From Phragmites australis (taxonomy: Eukaryota > Streptophyta > Magnoliopsida > Poales > Poaceae): a DNA stretch of 64,000 bases. The DNA is taken from contig NC_084940.1 in NCBI RefSeq assembly GCF_958298935.1, forward strand, positions 23,741,146 through 23,805,145. The letters run 5' to 3'. A program made the position numbers and the translations under genes. Positions within the stretch are counted from its first letter, which is position 1. Every line of letters starts with the position of its first letter. The notes below the pieces were generated by a model. It searched no databases, had not been told where the DNA came from, and saw nothing but the letters and a program-made list of their open reading frames with translations. Of this stretch, positions 21,645 through 33,136 are shown piece by piece.

Positions 21645-22393
21645 CTACTATCTAATATTGGCCATTATAACGCGATCAAACGGTGGATGATTACCTTGCT
21701 TCACTCCGGCTCAGTTGATGGCGGCAGGCTGCTCACTGTGACGGTGCACTGCTGGAATCGATCGGAAATGACACTGCAGAGGTCAAAGATTGACGATGAT
21801 CGGTGGAACATGACAAGGATGCTGCAGTGAACCTATTTGAAGCCACGCATCGAGGTGGTTTGCAGTGACATCGCGACCATGTGGGCTTTCGATGACGATG
21901 TTGGCGCTGTGTAAAGCCTCTCAAGTGGTGATTTGATAGCATGGAGGCACGAAAGAGAGGTGGTGCGATCTGGGGATGGGGGATGGGTGCTAGGGGATCG
22001 AGGTGTCCATTTATAGGGAGAGGAGGCGAGGCCGAGCGCGCTAGGGTTTTAAAGGTTGGTGTGACTTCCTCTCACCAGTTTCCAAGCTACAACACACGAT
22101 CTTCGCATGATTTAGAGGTTTACTGCAGAATTGATTTTTGAAACATTTGGGTATTTAGTATACTTCATTTCGGTTGAATCTGAACGAAATTAGCAGGGGA
22201 AATTGATTTTGTGTCAATGCTTGAAGAAGGAAGGTGCCGATCTGGAGGTGGAAGACGTGTTTGACGTGTGTGTTAGCAGCAACTCAGCATTGTTCCCTGT
22301 CACGCTTTTGTCTCCATGATGCTCAACTGCCAACTGAGTATCTCGCCTCGACTACACGCTAATGCTTGCACGTTCTAGGGCTCTCGGCCATTC
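21645..22393 (-). mobile_element. right part of the old minus-strand LTR, with promoter-like segment
   Basis: The sequence continues from 11677 once the Sirevirus is removed. On the minus strand CTATAAATGG (near 22010) precedes a GC-rich stretch, as in the long LTRs at 23706, 45771 and 54013, whose TATA-like boxes also precede GC-rich DNA. The right edge is uncertain. The 69-codon minus ORF here (21733-21942) shows no family I know. Confidence 0.35.
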
Positions 22394-22513
22394 TGTTAGC
22401 CATTTGGTTACATAGGAATAGCATATTTCGTTATCAGCTCAGCTGATCATGTACTTGTATAAATACTTGTGATCATCAGTAAAGAGGTGTGCGCTATTTC
22501 TCTAACTTGTTCA
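22394..22513 (+). repeat. putative short 5' LTR of a copia element (120 bp)
   Basis: It begins TGTTAGCCATTTGG, holds TATAAATACTTGTG near 22456, and ends TAACTTGTTCA. It is followed at once by TGGTGTCATAACGAG, a primer-binding-site-like sequence, and by a copia Gag ATG at 22576. No 3' partner is visible, so the ends are provisional. Confidence 0.5.
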
Positions 22514-22575
22514 TGGTGTCATAACGAGTTCCATCACCTATCAACAACCTGTTAGCTTCCCACCCTTCGGCTGCC

Positions 22576-23705
22576 ATGGCTTCCAATGCCAGGAACTCCT
22601 CTTCTCCAGCTTCCTCCCCTACCTCCTCCCCTCGCCATGCTGGCGGTGGCGCTCCTCCTCCTCCTCCTCCACCACCATCTTCTACTATCCAGATGGTTAA
22701 CATCAAATCCCACATTCTGATCGTTCTTGATCTTTCAAATCAAACTATACACACTGGCGGACCTTCTTCGATACCATCTTTGGCAAGTTTGTGCTCGACG
22801 CCCACATCAACATCATGCTGGCACATGTTTCGACTGATCCGGAATGGAGCATGGTTGATTTTGCAATCATCAATTGGCTTTATACCACCGTGTCTAAGGA
22901 GATCTCTTAGACCTGGTTATGAAGTCTGGCAACACCGCACATGACGTCTGGCATGCGATCGAAAGGCTGTTCCTAGACAACTGGCTGGCTCACTCATGCC
23001 ATCTACATCAAGGCCGAATTTCAGAGTCTGTACATGGGTGACCTCTTCATCATGCCGTACTGCTCCTGCTTGAAGACATTGCCTGATGCTCTACATGATG
23101 TCGGGCAACTGGTGCATGAAGAAAACTAGGTTTTCAATCTTCTCTGAGGTTTTAACCCAAAGTTTCGCCATGTCATCCTTGTCATCACCGCCAAATACCC
23201 ACTCTCCTCCCTTCTTGCTGTCCACTCCTCCCTCCTTGAGGAGCTTCAAGTAGACCAAGCTGAGAAACAGGTTGTCACCAGGCCCTGTACACAGCTCGCA
23301 ACGTGGCTTCCTTTGCTTCCTCGGGCGATAATACACCTAGACAGAACAACTCCTCCAAGTCCAAATAGAAAAAGAAGGGCTCTTCCAATACCGGCGGCTC
23401 CTCGGCCCCTTTGAAGGCAACTTGTGCGTACTTCAATCCTCCCCCGACAAGGACACCCGGGTTCAATCCCTGTACTGGCATGGTGCATGCCTAGCCAATG
23501 CCTTGGTGCCCATAGAGTGCAAGGGTGCTGGGACCATGGCCCAACATGATGTCTCCTCCTCAGGAAATGAGAGCGTCTCATGCTGCTCCCTCCTCCGCGT
23601 CGTACACCTGGGACCAGTCAGCCTTGATCCATGGCCTCAACAACGCTAGGATTCCTACAACTACACCCAACAGCTCCTTTGAGTGGTTCTTGGACACCTG
23701 GGCCT
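22576..23705 (+). pseudogene. copia gag and start of protease, decayed
   Basis: ATG 22576 follows the LTR and primer site. After a Ser/Pro-rich start, the blocks IVLDLSNQ, INWLYTTVSKEI and DVWHAIERLFLDNWL are spread over frames and match the copia Gag (UBN2-type) order. Decayed, frame-shifted sequence without clear motifs continues to about 23640. The last codons (23684-23704) read WFLDTWA, the protease active site with Asp at 23693-23695 and Gly changed to Trp. The element is then cut by the LTR at 23706, and the protease motif continues at 26173. Confidence 0.7.
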
Positions 23706-26167
23706 TGTGACACTCGTCTCAGCAACCATCGCCGTCCCCAACCCCTGCTCCCACTCTGCCCACGCCGTGCCGCAACTGCCGCCAAAAAAGCTGCCACACG
23801 ATCTGCACCCCGCGCCCCTCTTTGCAACCGCTCCTCCCGTTTATATAATCCAAATAAAACCCCCGGTCGGGCCTCCTCTCACCACACCGCGCCCAAAGCC
23901 CCAAAGCCCATCGAGTTTCCTCCCCCAGAGCGTCTTCACACCGCCACCGAACCATCCCCGAAGGTTGCCGCCGCCGTCGAGCCGTTGGAGACCGCCCCGA
24001 CATGAACTTGCCCCTCAAACGGGTTCTCCGTCGTCTCCTCTCCGCGTTCCGCCGCTCGTCGTTGAAGGCCGGCCACCGGAGCTCAACTTCGGTGACTCTT
24101 CGGCCGAGCGCCGCTGCACTAAGCCCCGTGCTGCCGGTCGCATCGACCAGAGGAGGAAGACTCAAGGTGAGCCATCCGATCTTGCAGCAATGGCCACGAT
24201 TAGATTGCAAAATACCCCTTCGCTAGCCAATTAGATCGCGCCACGTGTCCTCTTTAACCCAGTCAGCTTATGAGAGCCACATTAGCGCCACGTGTCGCTC
24301 ACATGTTAGCCACGTCAGCCGAGCCAAGCCGGTCAGCGTCCACGTCAGCGTGATGATGTCATGCTGATGTCATAAATAGGGTTTTCTAATTAAAAAGAAA
24401 TATGTTAATTCTTTTAAATATGTACTTTTGCAATTAGGTCCCTAGACTTTTATGATTTCACTAAATAACCCCTGATAGGCCTGTTATTTTACTTTTAGCC
24501 CCCTAAACTCTTAGTTAATTGCAAATAGGTCCGTAGACTTTTACAAATCAACCCCTAGAATTTTCTGTTTTACAAATTAGCTCTTGTTCTTTTTCAGAAA
24601 ATCCCTTGTAGCTTAAAACCCTCATAACTTTTTCATACGAGCTCCGTTTTAGGCGATTCTCGCACTCCCGTGATCGTAGCAGCGAGTACTTTCCATTAGT
24701 AGGCTTTTTATAGCACCTTGCTTCTGTTTGGTACACTGTTCTTAGTGTTTCCTTTGTGCTGTGTGTCAGAAGTTCCCGCGATTAGTCGATTACGTTCTGA
24801 AACAGTTCGAGTGACTTCAAGATCAAGATTTCGACAACACTGAGCAGCACTTCAGAGGAGGCAAGTGTCCTTGATCACATTGAAACTATTATGGAGTAGT
24901 GTATCTTTTACTTTTTAATTGCATGCTTTGTCAATATGAATCCCATGTTTAGGGTTTATTAGTACTTTCCATATTATCTTTGTCCCCTATGTTGTAGTTT
25001 GGGTGTTGAGGTTAGAAATGCTTAGTTGTGCTGTCACGTCGGGTGGGATAAATATTAATTGGATTAATGGTCTATGCAACATAAACCGGTTTGGGTAATC
25101 TTTTGTAGCAACGTGGATCATAGGGATCTAGGCAGGTTGGTTTGGTTGGTATGGCTGCTGTGTGCGCATTGGGTGATGTGCAAGCACCTACTTTAGATCC
25201 TAAAGACCGGTTCTTGAAGCCTGTAACCCGGCTAAACAGCGCAACCATGAGGCTTATATGGGTATGGCCTGGCCAATTAATTAGATGTCCTCCATATTCT
25301 GTACGCACCAGTGCACGGTTAAGTGGCACAAGAGGGGGCGTCTGCAGTGGATGTAATCCCTGTTAGCGGTGAAACCTTAGTAGGTGCATATGGATTTGGA
25401 GGCGCTTTGTAAAGTCCTTGTAGTGAGCCCCCAGCTCCACACCCCGGAAGTGTGAAGCAAAATGGGAATCACGACTCGTGGGTAAAGTGTGCAACCTCTG
25501 CAGAGTATAAAACTGATCGATCAGCCGTGCTCACGGTTAAGAGCGGGCTTGGACTTCTTCATGATTAGTGGGGAATCTTGGATGGTTGGTTTTGGGTAGT
25601 CGGGTGGTGGTACCCCGATTAGTTGGTAGCCAGATATGGAATATCTGGTGCGTCTGTTAGTCGGATGGAATCCGATGAGCTGGTCCTTTAATGTTGGTGT
25701 CGTCACACATAGTAAATAGGACTGCTAGGTTTTCTTGAGTCCTAAGTTATTTTGGCATAGATGCAGTAAACCTGAGTCAAACCTTTCTTGTCTTAAGGTC
25801 TCATGTCATATTTTCCCACACTCGCAGAGTAAGATATGTACTCATACTTGCTATTTCCAAAAATAAATGCTGCTCAGTTGGAGAACACTACACGGAGATC
25901 AAGGAAGCTAAAGACTACATGGAAGATGAAGCGTCTTAGGTTGCGTTGCCCCCAGTTGATTTCCTGTCATGTGCCTTAAAGCTTTCGTTGGAGTTTTCTT
26001 GAGTTCTTCTGCTGCTATTCAAAACTCTGGTAATTGTTTCAATAAAGTTATTTTTGTTCGATATAGAACTGTATATCACTGATAGTGTCACCGCATGTAT
26101 GATGAAACTGATCCTGGCATACATGTGGAATACACCTGGTTGTTCTTTTGAAAAACTGGGTGTGACA
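23706..26167 (+). mobile_element. solo LTR of the TGT(A/C)ACACCC family in copia protease
   Basis: It starts TGTGACACTC and ends AAACTGGGTGTGACA. Flanks are GGCCT (23701-23705) and AGCCT (26168-26172), a 4/5 TSD. Discounting the LTR and one TSD restores the copia protease frame across the gap, which confirms the borders. It shares the family layout with 54013 and 45771: TTATATAA near 23841, GC-rich DNA, 'cacgtgtc..cacgtcagc', 'aggtccctagactttt', GGCAAGTGTCCTTGATCA and the 3' block with 'ctcacggtta'. It is shorter (2462 bp) because about 0.5 kb near its 5' end is absent. Confidence 0.8.
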
Positions 26168-26172
26168 AGCCT

Positions 26173-26396
26173 CGTCCCATTTCACCTCCAACATGGGTAC
26201 TCTTCAATCTCTATCTCCTTTAACGCCTTCCTCCGTGGCACACTCACAGAACACGTCTACTATTAGCAACCTACAGGATTCATCAACCCCAACCATCCCA
26301 AAGACGTGTGTCTACTCTCCAAGTCCTTTACGGCCTCAAAAAAGCACCAAGGGCTTGTACAAAAGATTCATGCAGTTCATCATGTCCCTTGGGTTT
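26173..26396 (+). pseudogene. copia protease remnant fused to reverse transcriptase
   Basis: The first codons finish the protease motif (SHFTSNMGTLQSLSPLTP). From about 26222 the frame becomes RT: NAFLRGTLTEHVYY, PTGFINPNHPKDVCLLSKS, then in another frame YKRFMQFIMSLGF. The whole integrase is missing. The junction falls in AACGCCTTCCTCC (near 26222-26234), which fits both sides and suggests a microhomology deletion. RT is cut at 26397 by a gypsy LTR fragment. Confidence 0.75.
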
Positions 26397-26572
26397 TGTC
26401 GATGATTAGGGAACAGTCGATCTTACGAATTTGTAGAATGTAGGGAGATGCTTTGAGTAGATGATTCATATGAACACACAGCGGGTTTTTATACAGGTTC
26501 GGACCTACCTGAGGATAATAACCTTACGTCTTATTTGGTCTATATTACTCTGAGCTTATTACAAGGGGGTGC
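26397..26572 (-). mobile_element. gypsy LTR fragment, minus strand
   Basis: It begins TGTCGATGATTAGGG, the inverse of an LTR end, and contains ACAGGTTCGGACC. That is the antisense of the GGTCCGAACCTGT-type block shared by the gypsy LTRs at 3450 and 8920. The CACTA terminus at 26573 cuts it. Confidence 0.6.
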
Positions 26573-26935
26573 CACTAAAAAAGTACATTAGTGATGGGTG
26601 GTAACTGTCATTAGTGACGGGTAACACATCCGTCACTTTGAACACATCACTAATGAGAGGTCATTAGTGACAGATCATAATAGTGACCCGTCACTGATGT
26701 GCATCTCCCATGTGCTAGGGAGAAACACATCAGTGACGGGTTATGGGGTCACCCGTCACTTATGTCACTAGGTCATAAGTGACGGTTAATGGTTTTCACC
26801 TGTCACTGATGTGCGTCTCCCATGGCTAGGAGAAACACATCAGTGATGGGTGACAAGGGTACCCGCCACTTATGTGTAGGTCCTAAGTGACGGGTAATGG
26901 TCTTGACCCGTCACTATTGACCTTGCCCCCCTGCA
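26573..26935 (-). repeat. CACTA terminus with subterminal repeats
   Basis: CACTAAAAAAGTACATTAGTG at 26573 is a CACTA-type terminus. It is followed by more than a dozen direct and inverted copies of AGTGACGGGT / ACCCGTCACT, including two AAACACATCAGTGAYGGG hairpins. The likely 3 bp target duplicate before it is TGC. Genes on the minus strand at 27400-28690 place this as the 3' end of the element. Confidence 0.8.
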
Positions 26936-27399
26936 GATTTCTCCTGTTTCCATGCTGCGTCCTAGAGCAGCGTCCTAGAGCATAGCCATGATTTGGTAGC
27001 CGTCTTCTCCCTGCAAACAATAGTAATGGATCCATATCGACAAACACACTTATATAAGAACTCACTTCATAACAGAATCACAAAGGTTGCAAAGTTCCAA
27101 TCAATTCATCACATAATTACAAGTTATAAAGTTATAATCACTTCCTATTACATAAGACCGCACGACCTAGGGTTTCTGCAGTGGAAATCGCTGTGTGGTT
27201 TGATGACTTTAGACATTATGAACTCAACGATCTGTTGTCAAATCCCTGTGAGTGCACTGTCGTCGAAAAAAGAAGCCTCATAACCCTACATAATTTGATG
27301 GGCAACCAATGCCATGTTATCATGGAATTAAACTAATTACTGAAATTAGTTATTTGAACTTAAATTGGGCGATTTGATATCCTTTGCTCGGATTGTGAG
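26936..27399. other. CACTA internal noncoding DNA
   Basis: I see no coding frame or repeat here. It probably carries the 3' UTR and last introns of the Ulp1-like gene on the minus strand. Confidence 0.3.
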
Positions 27400-28690
27400 T
27401 AGGAGCATGTTGTACGCCACATAGAATCCACAGGCGTTGCCCGGTGGTTATTGGTAGCTTTGCAGAAAAGAAAATTTACTGTTAGATCAAAAGAAAAAAC
27501 AACAACAAATAAAATTTGGAAATCTATTTGGTAATATTTACAGTGAACCCGATCTTGTGTGTCAGTCTACGGCCGTCTTTCGCGTTGTAGTTAGGATTAG
27601 CTCGAAGTTAGTTGTGAAAAGCCATGTATAAAGATGGATTGATTAGGGAACATTTGAATGTTAGAAAAGTTAAATATGTAAACTAAGCCAAGTAGAACTT
27701 ATGTGTCAAAGAGTCCTTTTACAACGCTGTAATCACGCTCTCCAGGTTTGCCTTTTGGTCTTACTGGTCTTGATGAGACAAGGTACCACACCAAGTTCTA
27801 CTTGAGGCAAATGACCAGTAAGATCCAATGGCCACTGGTGTTGTGAGCGCATAACAGGTAGTCCATTTTGGAATAGTATTGCATTGTCTTGGCCATATAG
27901 TCCATAGCGTAGTCGCCATACACTTTGATGATCGAGACTGAAATGACCTCAATGTCAAGAAATCCGATAAGCTCATTCTTCTTCGTTTCTTTGATGGAGT
28001 GTCTATAGATAAGAAAATAGTTAGATTCAAGACTTAGTGGTATTAATTAATGAATGGCCAGTTTCAAGGGACTTACAATGTGAAGATCCGTAATAATGAT
28101 ACATCCATGGCATTAAGGTTGAAGATGTCATATAAGTCATTGAAACCCACAAGGAAGTAGCCGTCGCCAATTAAGAAGTGACGTCGTTTGTACTGTTCGA
28201 CTATAGATTGAGCCTTGGTGTCTCTACAAGTCTGCATTTAGTAATTATGCAGGTCCACACATGCTTGTTCCTCCCTTGTTAGGTCACTTACCGTCATCAA
28301 GGTCTTCCTATATTGGAATTTTGTGTCAGCACTAGTCTATGCTTCTCCAATGTCCGTGGACTTCTTTGCCGTACAATGATCTTCGACTTCTTCGGCAGGT
28401 GCTTCTTAGAGCCTTTCTTCCTGGCTCCCTTTTCCTTCTTCTTTGGGCTCTTTGGGGGAGAAGGAATTGGAGCTAGAAGCGAGGCTACCGGATGCGGAGG
28501 AGACGGTGAAGCCGGCTTCTTTGGAGGAGGAGAATGCAGTGAAGCTGTCTTCTTTGGAAGTGAGGGGCGCGATGGCGGTACACTTGAAGCTTGTCCAGAC
28601 TAAGATGCACGGGAGACCACGATGTCGCCCCTCTTGCACTGGATCCTTTGACGAAGAGCTTCCCCCAGAGTTGTGACTTCATCATTGGGG
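27400..28690 (-). pseudogene. CACTA-carried Ulp1-like (C48) cysteine protease
   Basis: On the minus strand a basic segment rich in Lys/Pro (28690-28320, for example KKPKKKEKGARKK) is followed, after a GTAAGT donor, by exons. One has SIIKVYGDYAMDYMAKTMQY and NTSGHWILLVICLK. The catalytic His is the GHW His (codon at 27828-27830). The following WYLVSS has Val (27777-27779) where Ulp1 proteases have Asp. A further exon carries PGNACGFYVAYNML with the catalytic Cys at 27430-27432. A stop follows VICLK. Ulp1-like genes are a common cargo of plant CACTA and MULE elements. With Asp lost and a stop present, it is unlikely to be active. Confidence 0.65.
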
Positions 28691-28696
28691 GGGGGG

Positions 28697-29960
28697 TGTC
28701 ACATCTGGTTTTATAAAGGGACAAAACCAGATGCAAACCACATGTATGCCAGGATCAAGTTTTATACATACAACGACTTCATCAGTGTATCACACACAAT
28801 GCCATTATTACGTCGTGTAACTTAAACAAGAAAGAAAGACCTCAAAATCTTTAAGTAAAACACACTAGCAAATCACAGTGAAGCTCCCATCTTCCACAGG
28901 CAATTGACCGGGGGTCCACTACCATAGCAATCTTCATCTTCCACAGGCAATTGAGCAACGTTTGATGTACATTTGGATAGAAATAGCCAATGTGGGTACA
29001 TGTCGTACTCCGCAAGAGTGGGAAATAAATGACATGCAAGTTTAAGTAAAGGAACATGCTATAACAGGTTAAATTTGCATAAATGCTAACTATGCTATTG
29101 TAGAGTTATAAAAGCATTTTTTAACTCCATGATTCATCACCAGACTTCCAATTCATAGAAACATCTCCACATGTTTCCCAAACTACCTAAAAACTACTTT
29201 AGGTTCCCAAACCATCCGACTTGATACCCTCCACATGTAACCAAGAACCATCCAACCAAACCAACTAATCATGTGAGGATCCAAGTCTCCCATGACCGTG
29301 AGCACGGCTAATATATCAGATTTTACACTATGCAGAGGTTGTCCAGCTTTCCCCATGAGTTGTGATTTTCCTTGTTGTCGTGTCCGCGAAACACTTAACA
29401 CACACTAGTGGTGTGTCACCTGAAAAGTCACTACAAGGCTGTTACAAAGTTTCATCCAGTATGTGCATGCCCGCTAGGTTTCACTACCATCAAAGTGGTT
29501 TTCACGCCACTCAGAAGCCCCCTTTTGCGCCTTGTATCTCCAGCAAGATTTCACTCTTCCCTTCCACTACACATCATATACCACTAACCAAATGGTTCTG
29601 GCCTTAGCAATCCCCACACATCCACTTACCATTTGGCACACATAAAACTGGAATCTACTAATTAATAGGTCAAGCCTGTCCCATACCAAATCTCGTGGTT
29701 GGTAAGATACTTCTTGGGTTGTCGCTCCACAAACCGGTCCGTATTTAGGTTACTTGAGCAAACACTAAGCCAACAACATAACTATGATCATCATCAACAC
29801 CTCTTTGCTCAAGGCATAAAGTTCCATGTTGCTATACAATTACCAATATTTCCCAACTCATAGTTGCATAGTTTATTAGTCATGTTTAACCGACTACCCA
29901 TCTATACCCTAGTGCAAAGCTAAGCATAAGCTACCTAACAAAACTACTACTGACAACTAT
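28697..29960 (-). mobile_element. long LTR fragment, minus strand (family of 54013)
   Basis: It starts TGTCACATCTGGTTTTATAA after a G run and matches the inverse of the 57142 end of the LTR at 54013. Shared blocks include CCACATGTATGCCAGGATCA, 'aactaatcatgtgaggatcc', 'agaagcccccttttgcgcc' and 'cttacttaggttacttgagc'-like sequence to about 29830. The right end is lost. ORFs in it (such as 29362-29607) are fixed features of the LTR family, not genes. Confidence 0.75.
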
Positions 29961-30950
29961 TTTAGTCTCACACACTCAATTTTCTAGTATAATTTCTTAA
30001 AGAAATGCAAATCACACTCTTGGAAAAAACACTAAAGGATATCTTCAACACTAAAAATCTAAGAACTGCATAGCCATGCAGCATGATGATTGGTCATACT
30101 CTTGGACAGAACACAAATATTGAATCAAATGTACTTCACCACTTATGTAACACTAGCACAAATAAACAATGCTTAAACAAGAAATTCGAACCAAGTACCG
30201 ACATATAGGCAACACTGGCACAAACAAACATAGCAGAAACAAGCTCAACTGGTAGCATCCATAACAACAGGGCTCAACTCATAAGGACATTTCTTAAACC
30301 GACGTTTACAATTCTCAAGCACATGCTGATAGCGAAAAAGCTAACACGAGTAATATGTTGTTAAAGTTAGTTGCAAACAGTAAATATCTGAGTTCTAGTG
30401 CTAATATTTGAAAGAAATACAAAGCCAAAGGACATGTTCGACATGAAAAATCTAAGTAGTGCATAGCTATGCAGCACGATGATCAGTGACATTCTTGGTC
30501 ACACAGCACAAACATTGAATTCGTAACATTGGCATGAATAAGCAGTGCATAAACAAGCTCAATCTGTAACAAGTAGGACTAAATTATGCATGAGATGGAA
30601 GCATCAAATGATATTTACTTTTATGTACCACGAAATTTAAGTCTATCGAACCAAATTTAAGCTAAGCAAGTCAACACATCGAATTTACAAGGAATTCGAA
30701 CTAAAATCGCACAATTCAGCAATACAAGGGATGGAACCTACCATTGTTAGCAAGACTCTTCATCAAGTGATAAAAATGAAAGACCATTTCATAATGGTCA
30801 AACCAAGAAGTTACCATGGATTTGATATTAGTAGCAAGATCATAGTGATTAAACTGTCAAATTGAAGATTGTTACCATCTTTGAGCATCAAAATGAACAA
30901 AATTCAAAATAGATTATTACGACAATCATCTGCAACCTTTGATATCCATG
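29961..30950. repeat. AT-rich region with a ~410 bp degenerate duplication
   Basis: The block 'aatctaagaactgcatagccatgcagcatgatgat' near 30055 returns near 30445 with flanking similarity (AAACACTAAAGGA.AT, ACACAAATATTGAAT). No ORF is supported. Confidence 0.45.
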
Positions 30951-31332
30951 TCACACAAACAACCAAGTTCTTACCAGAGTCACGGCGAAGGGGAGGGAAG
31001 TAGGGAGGAGCGTGTGGTAGTCGGCGGTCATCGGGGAGGAGCATGCAGTGTGGTCGGCAGTTAGCGGTCGCCGGGGAGGAGCGCGCAATGTGGTCGACAG
31101 TCGGTGGTCATCGGGGAGGAGCACGCATTGGTCATCAGTCGGTGAGGAGCTCCAGGTGGCGACGTCCTCTTGCGGTGGTCGGTCAGAGTCGCAGAGGCGC
31201 TGGTGGAGTGACGGCGAAGAGGCCCTGGGCGAGGTGGCGAAGAGGCTCTGGGCGATGGAGAGGCCCAATGGAGAGTGACGGAGTGAACCCTAGCACGAGC
31301 GGGTGCTGTGGGCGAGCGGGATGGAGGCTAGG
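30951..31332 (-). other. GC-rich exon-like segment with ~41 bp tandem repeats
   Basis: A 105-codon minus frame runs to 30951. Within it GCTCCTCCCCGATGACC recurs three times at about 41 bp spacing (plus 31030-31130), and GTAAGAACTTGG, a good splice donor, lies at its 3' side (near 30975). It looks like a first exon, either captured or belonging to the CACTA transcript. I do not recognise the product. Confidence 0.3.
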
Positions 31333-32949
31333 TGAGAGGAACAATGACGTCCTAAGAGGGGGGCAGGTGAATTAGGACACTTAAAAACATAACCTAATTG
31401 GCTCCAGAAACTTTACAAGATAAACCTATCTCAATTTCTATCTAAATGCGCTCTAGGTTTATCTAGTGTGTCTACTCTACCGCTCAAGAGGATTGCAACC
31501 TAATTTAGCAAGGTAAATTGCATGTATGTAAATGTGGAAACGTAAATAAGGTAGAGAAATAAACTTGGCACAAGAGATTTTTATCCCATGGTACCGGTGG
31601 CACACAAGTCACCCCTAGTCCACATTGGAGCTCCACAAAGGATACAATCCCAGTCACCAAGTCTCTTTCGGTCATAGCTTTTGAGCTACCAATTCACCAA
31701 GAAAAGGCCCCAAGCATGACGAGCCACTAAGCCACCTAGGCGAGATCTCACCACTAATCTCTCTTCCGATCATTTGTGCGTCGTCTTCACTTTGTAGCTT
31801 TAGTCACAAAGACAAGGGCCTTTGCGACCCCGCACAATCTTCTTGCCGCCGCTCGACACCAAGTCGGAGGGTCAACAAGTTACCGGCGAGTCACAAAGAC
31901 TCCAAGGCACCACTGTACCTCTTGGTACATGGTTGGATCACTCCTTGATCTACTCTCTAGGTTGCAGCACCTAGCAACACTTCTCTTTAGGCCTATAAGC
32001 ACTAATCACTCTCTAATGGTGTGCTTAATTGCCTTTGATGAACACTTTAAGCACTTTTGTGGGTTGGATGTCTTCTCAAGAGTATATGGACTTCTCTGGA
32101 CTACAGTATCTTCAAATGGCTGAGTGGGTGGGTATTTATAGCATCAAACTCGCCAACCAGTCATTGCTCCAACGGATCAACTTTATTGTAAACACCGGAT
32201 GATCCAGTGACAACAGTAGTACAAGCACCGGACATCCGGTGTGTACAACCTCAAAAACTAGCCGTTAGAACCCACTCAGAACCACTTCTGAACACCTGAT
32301 TGCGTGGTGTATAGTTCATCTTCATCATCGGACTATCCGGTGTGTATACTTGAGCCTGACTGAGCCAACTTCTTCACTGTTCAACTGTCCGGTGTATTGA
32401 TCTTCTGATCACCGGACCTTCCAGTGTGTATAGCTTCATGTTCTCAGGATTTTTCACACACTCTATTAAATGCTCCAGTGTGAGTCTCCGATGCTCACAG
32501 CATTGATCATCGGATCATCCGGTGAGCTATTCTTTGAGCTTCATCTCTTGGAAACACTTCTGTAGAAAATACTCTGGTGTGAAGCATCCGATGTGTTCAA
32601 CACAGGCACCGGACCTTCCGATGAGTTGATCTTCATTCTTCTGTGCTTGGACTCTTCTCTGCAAGAATTAGTATCCTCCGATGATCACTAGACTATCTAG
32701 TGAAGACATCTGCATTCTCCCCTTTGTCAACAATGCTCTACTGCTTTTGCCCATTTGACACCGGATCATCCGGTGAGGTAAAGCTGCCTCTGCACACAAA
32801 GCTCCGATGCATTCAATTCTTCCAGCACCAGACCATACGGTGAGTATATTTTTTTTGGGACTTTTCCAATTCAACCAAACTTTGTCCCAGCTACGGTGGC
32901 TTCTTGATGTATTGCATCCATGAGACCTACTAACATATATTCTTGATAA
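31333..32949 (-). mobile_element. Sirevirus-like LTR, minus strand, truncated
   Basis: It is homologous to the LTR at 41865-43120: 'gacgtcctaagag..gtgaattaggacac' at the left, 'aagcacttttgtggg' in the middle, and 'tgtattgcatccatgagacctacta' at the right. The last 80 bp or so of the full LTR are missing at 32949, where CACTA subterminal repeats begin. At least eight CACCGGA(n)TCCGGTG palindromes lie between 32194 and 32840. Confidence 0.7.
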
Positions 32950-33070
32950 CTCATAAGTGACGGGTAATACTAGTAACCCGTCACCTATGACATGTAATAA
33001 GTGACGAGTGACGCGTATCGCCAGTCACTTGTTATAATAAGTGACGAGTGAACTGTATGACCCATCACCT
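32950..33070. repeat. internal CACTA subterminal repeats
   Basis: Copies of AAGTGACGGGT, AACCCGTCACC and AAGTGACGAGTGA occur as direct and inverted repeats, without a CACTA terminus. They sit at a deletion-like junction with the LTR to the left and lie 3' of the TNP2 pseudogene. Confidence 0.65.
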
Positions 33071-33136
33071 TTTACTGCTGAAACCTAAAATACAAATATG
33101 ACATTAGTATTACAAATTTAAATAACTAGAAACATA

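Noticed and set aside
23683..24234. 183-codon proline-rich ORF
   Set aside because: Starts in copia protease and runs into the solo LTR at 23706; no domain.
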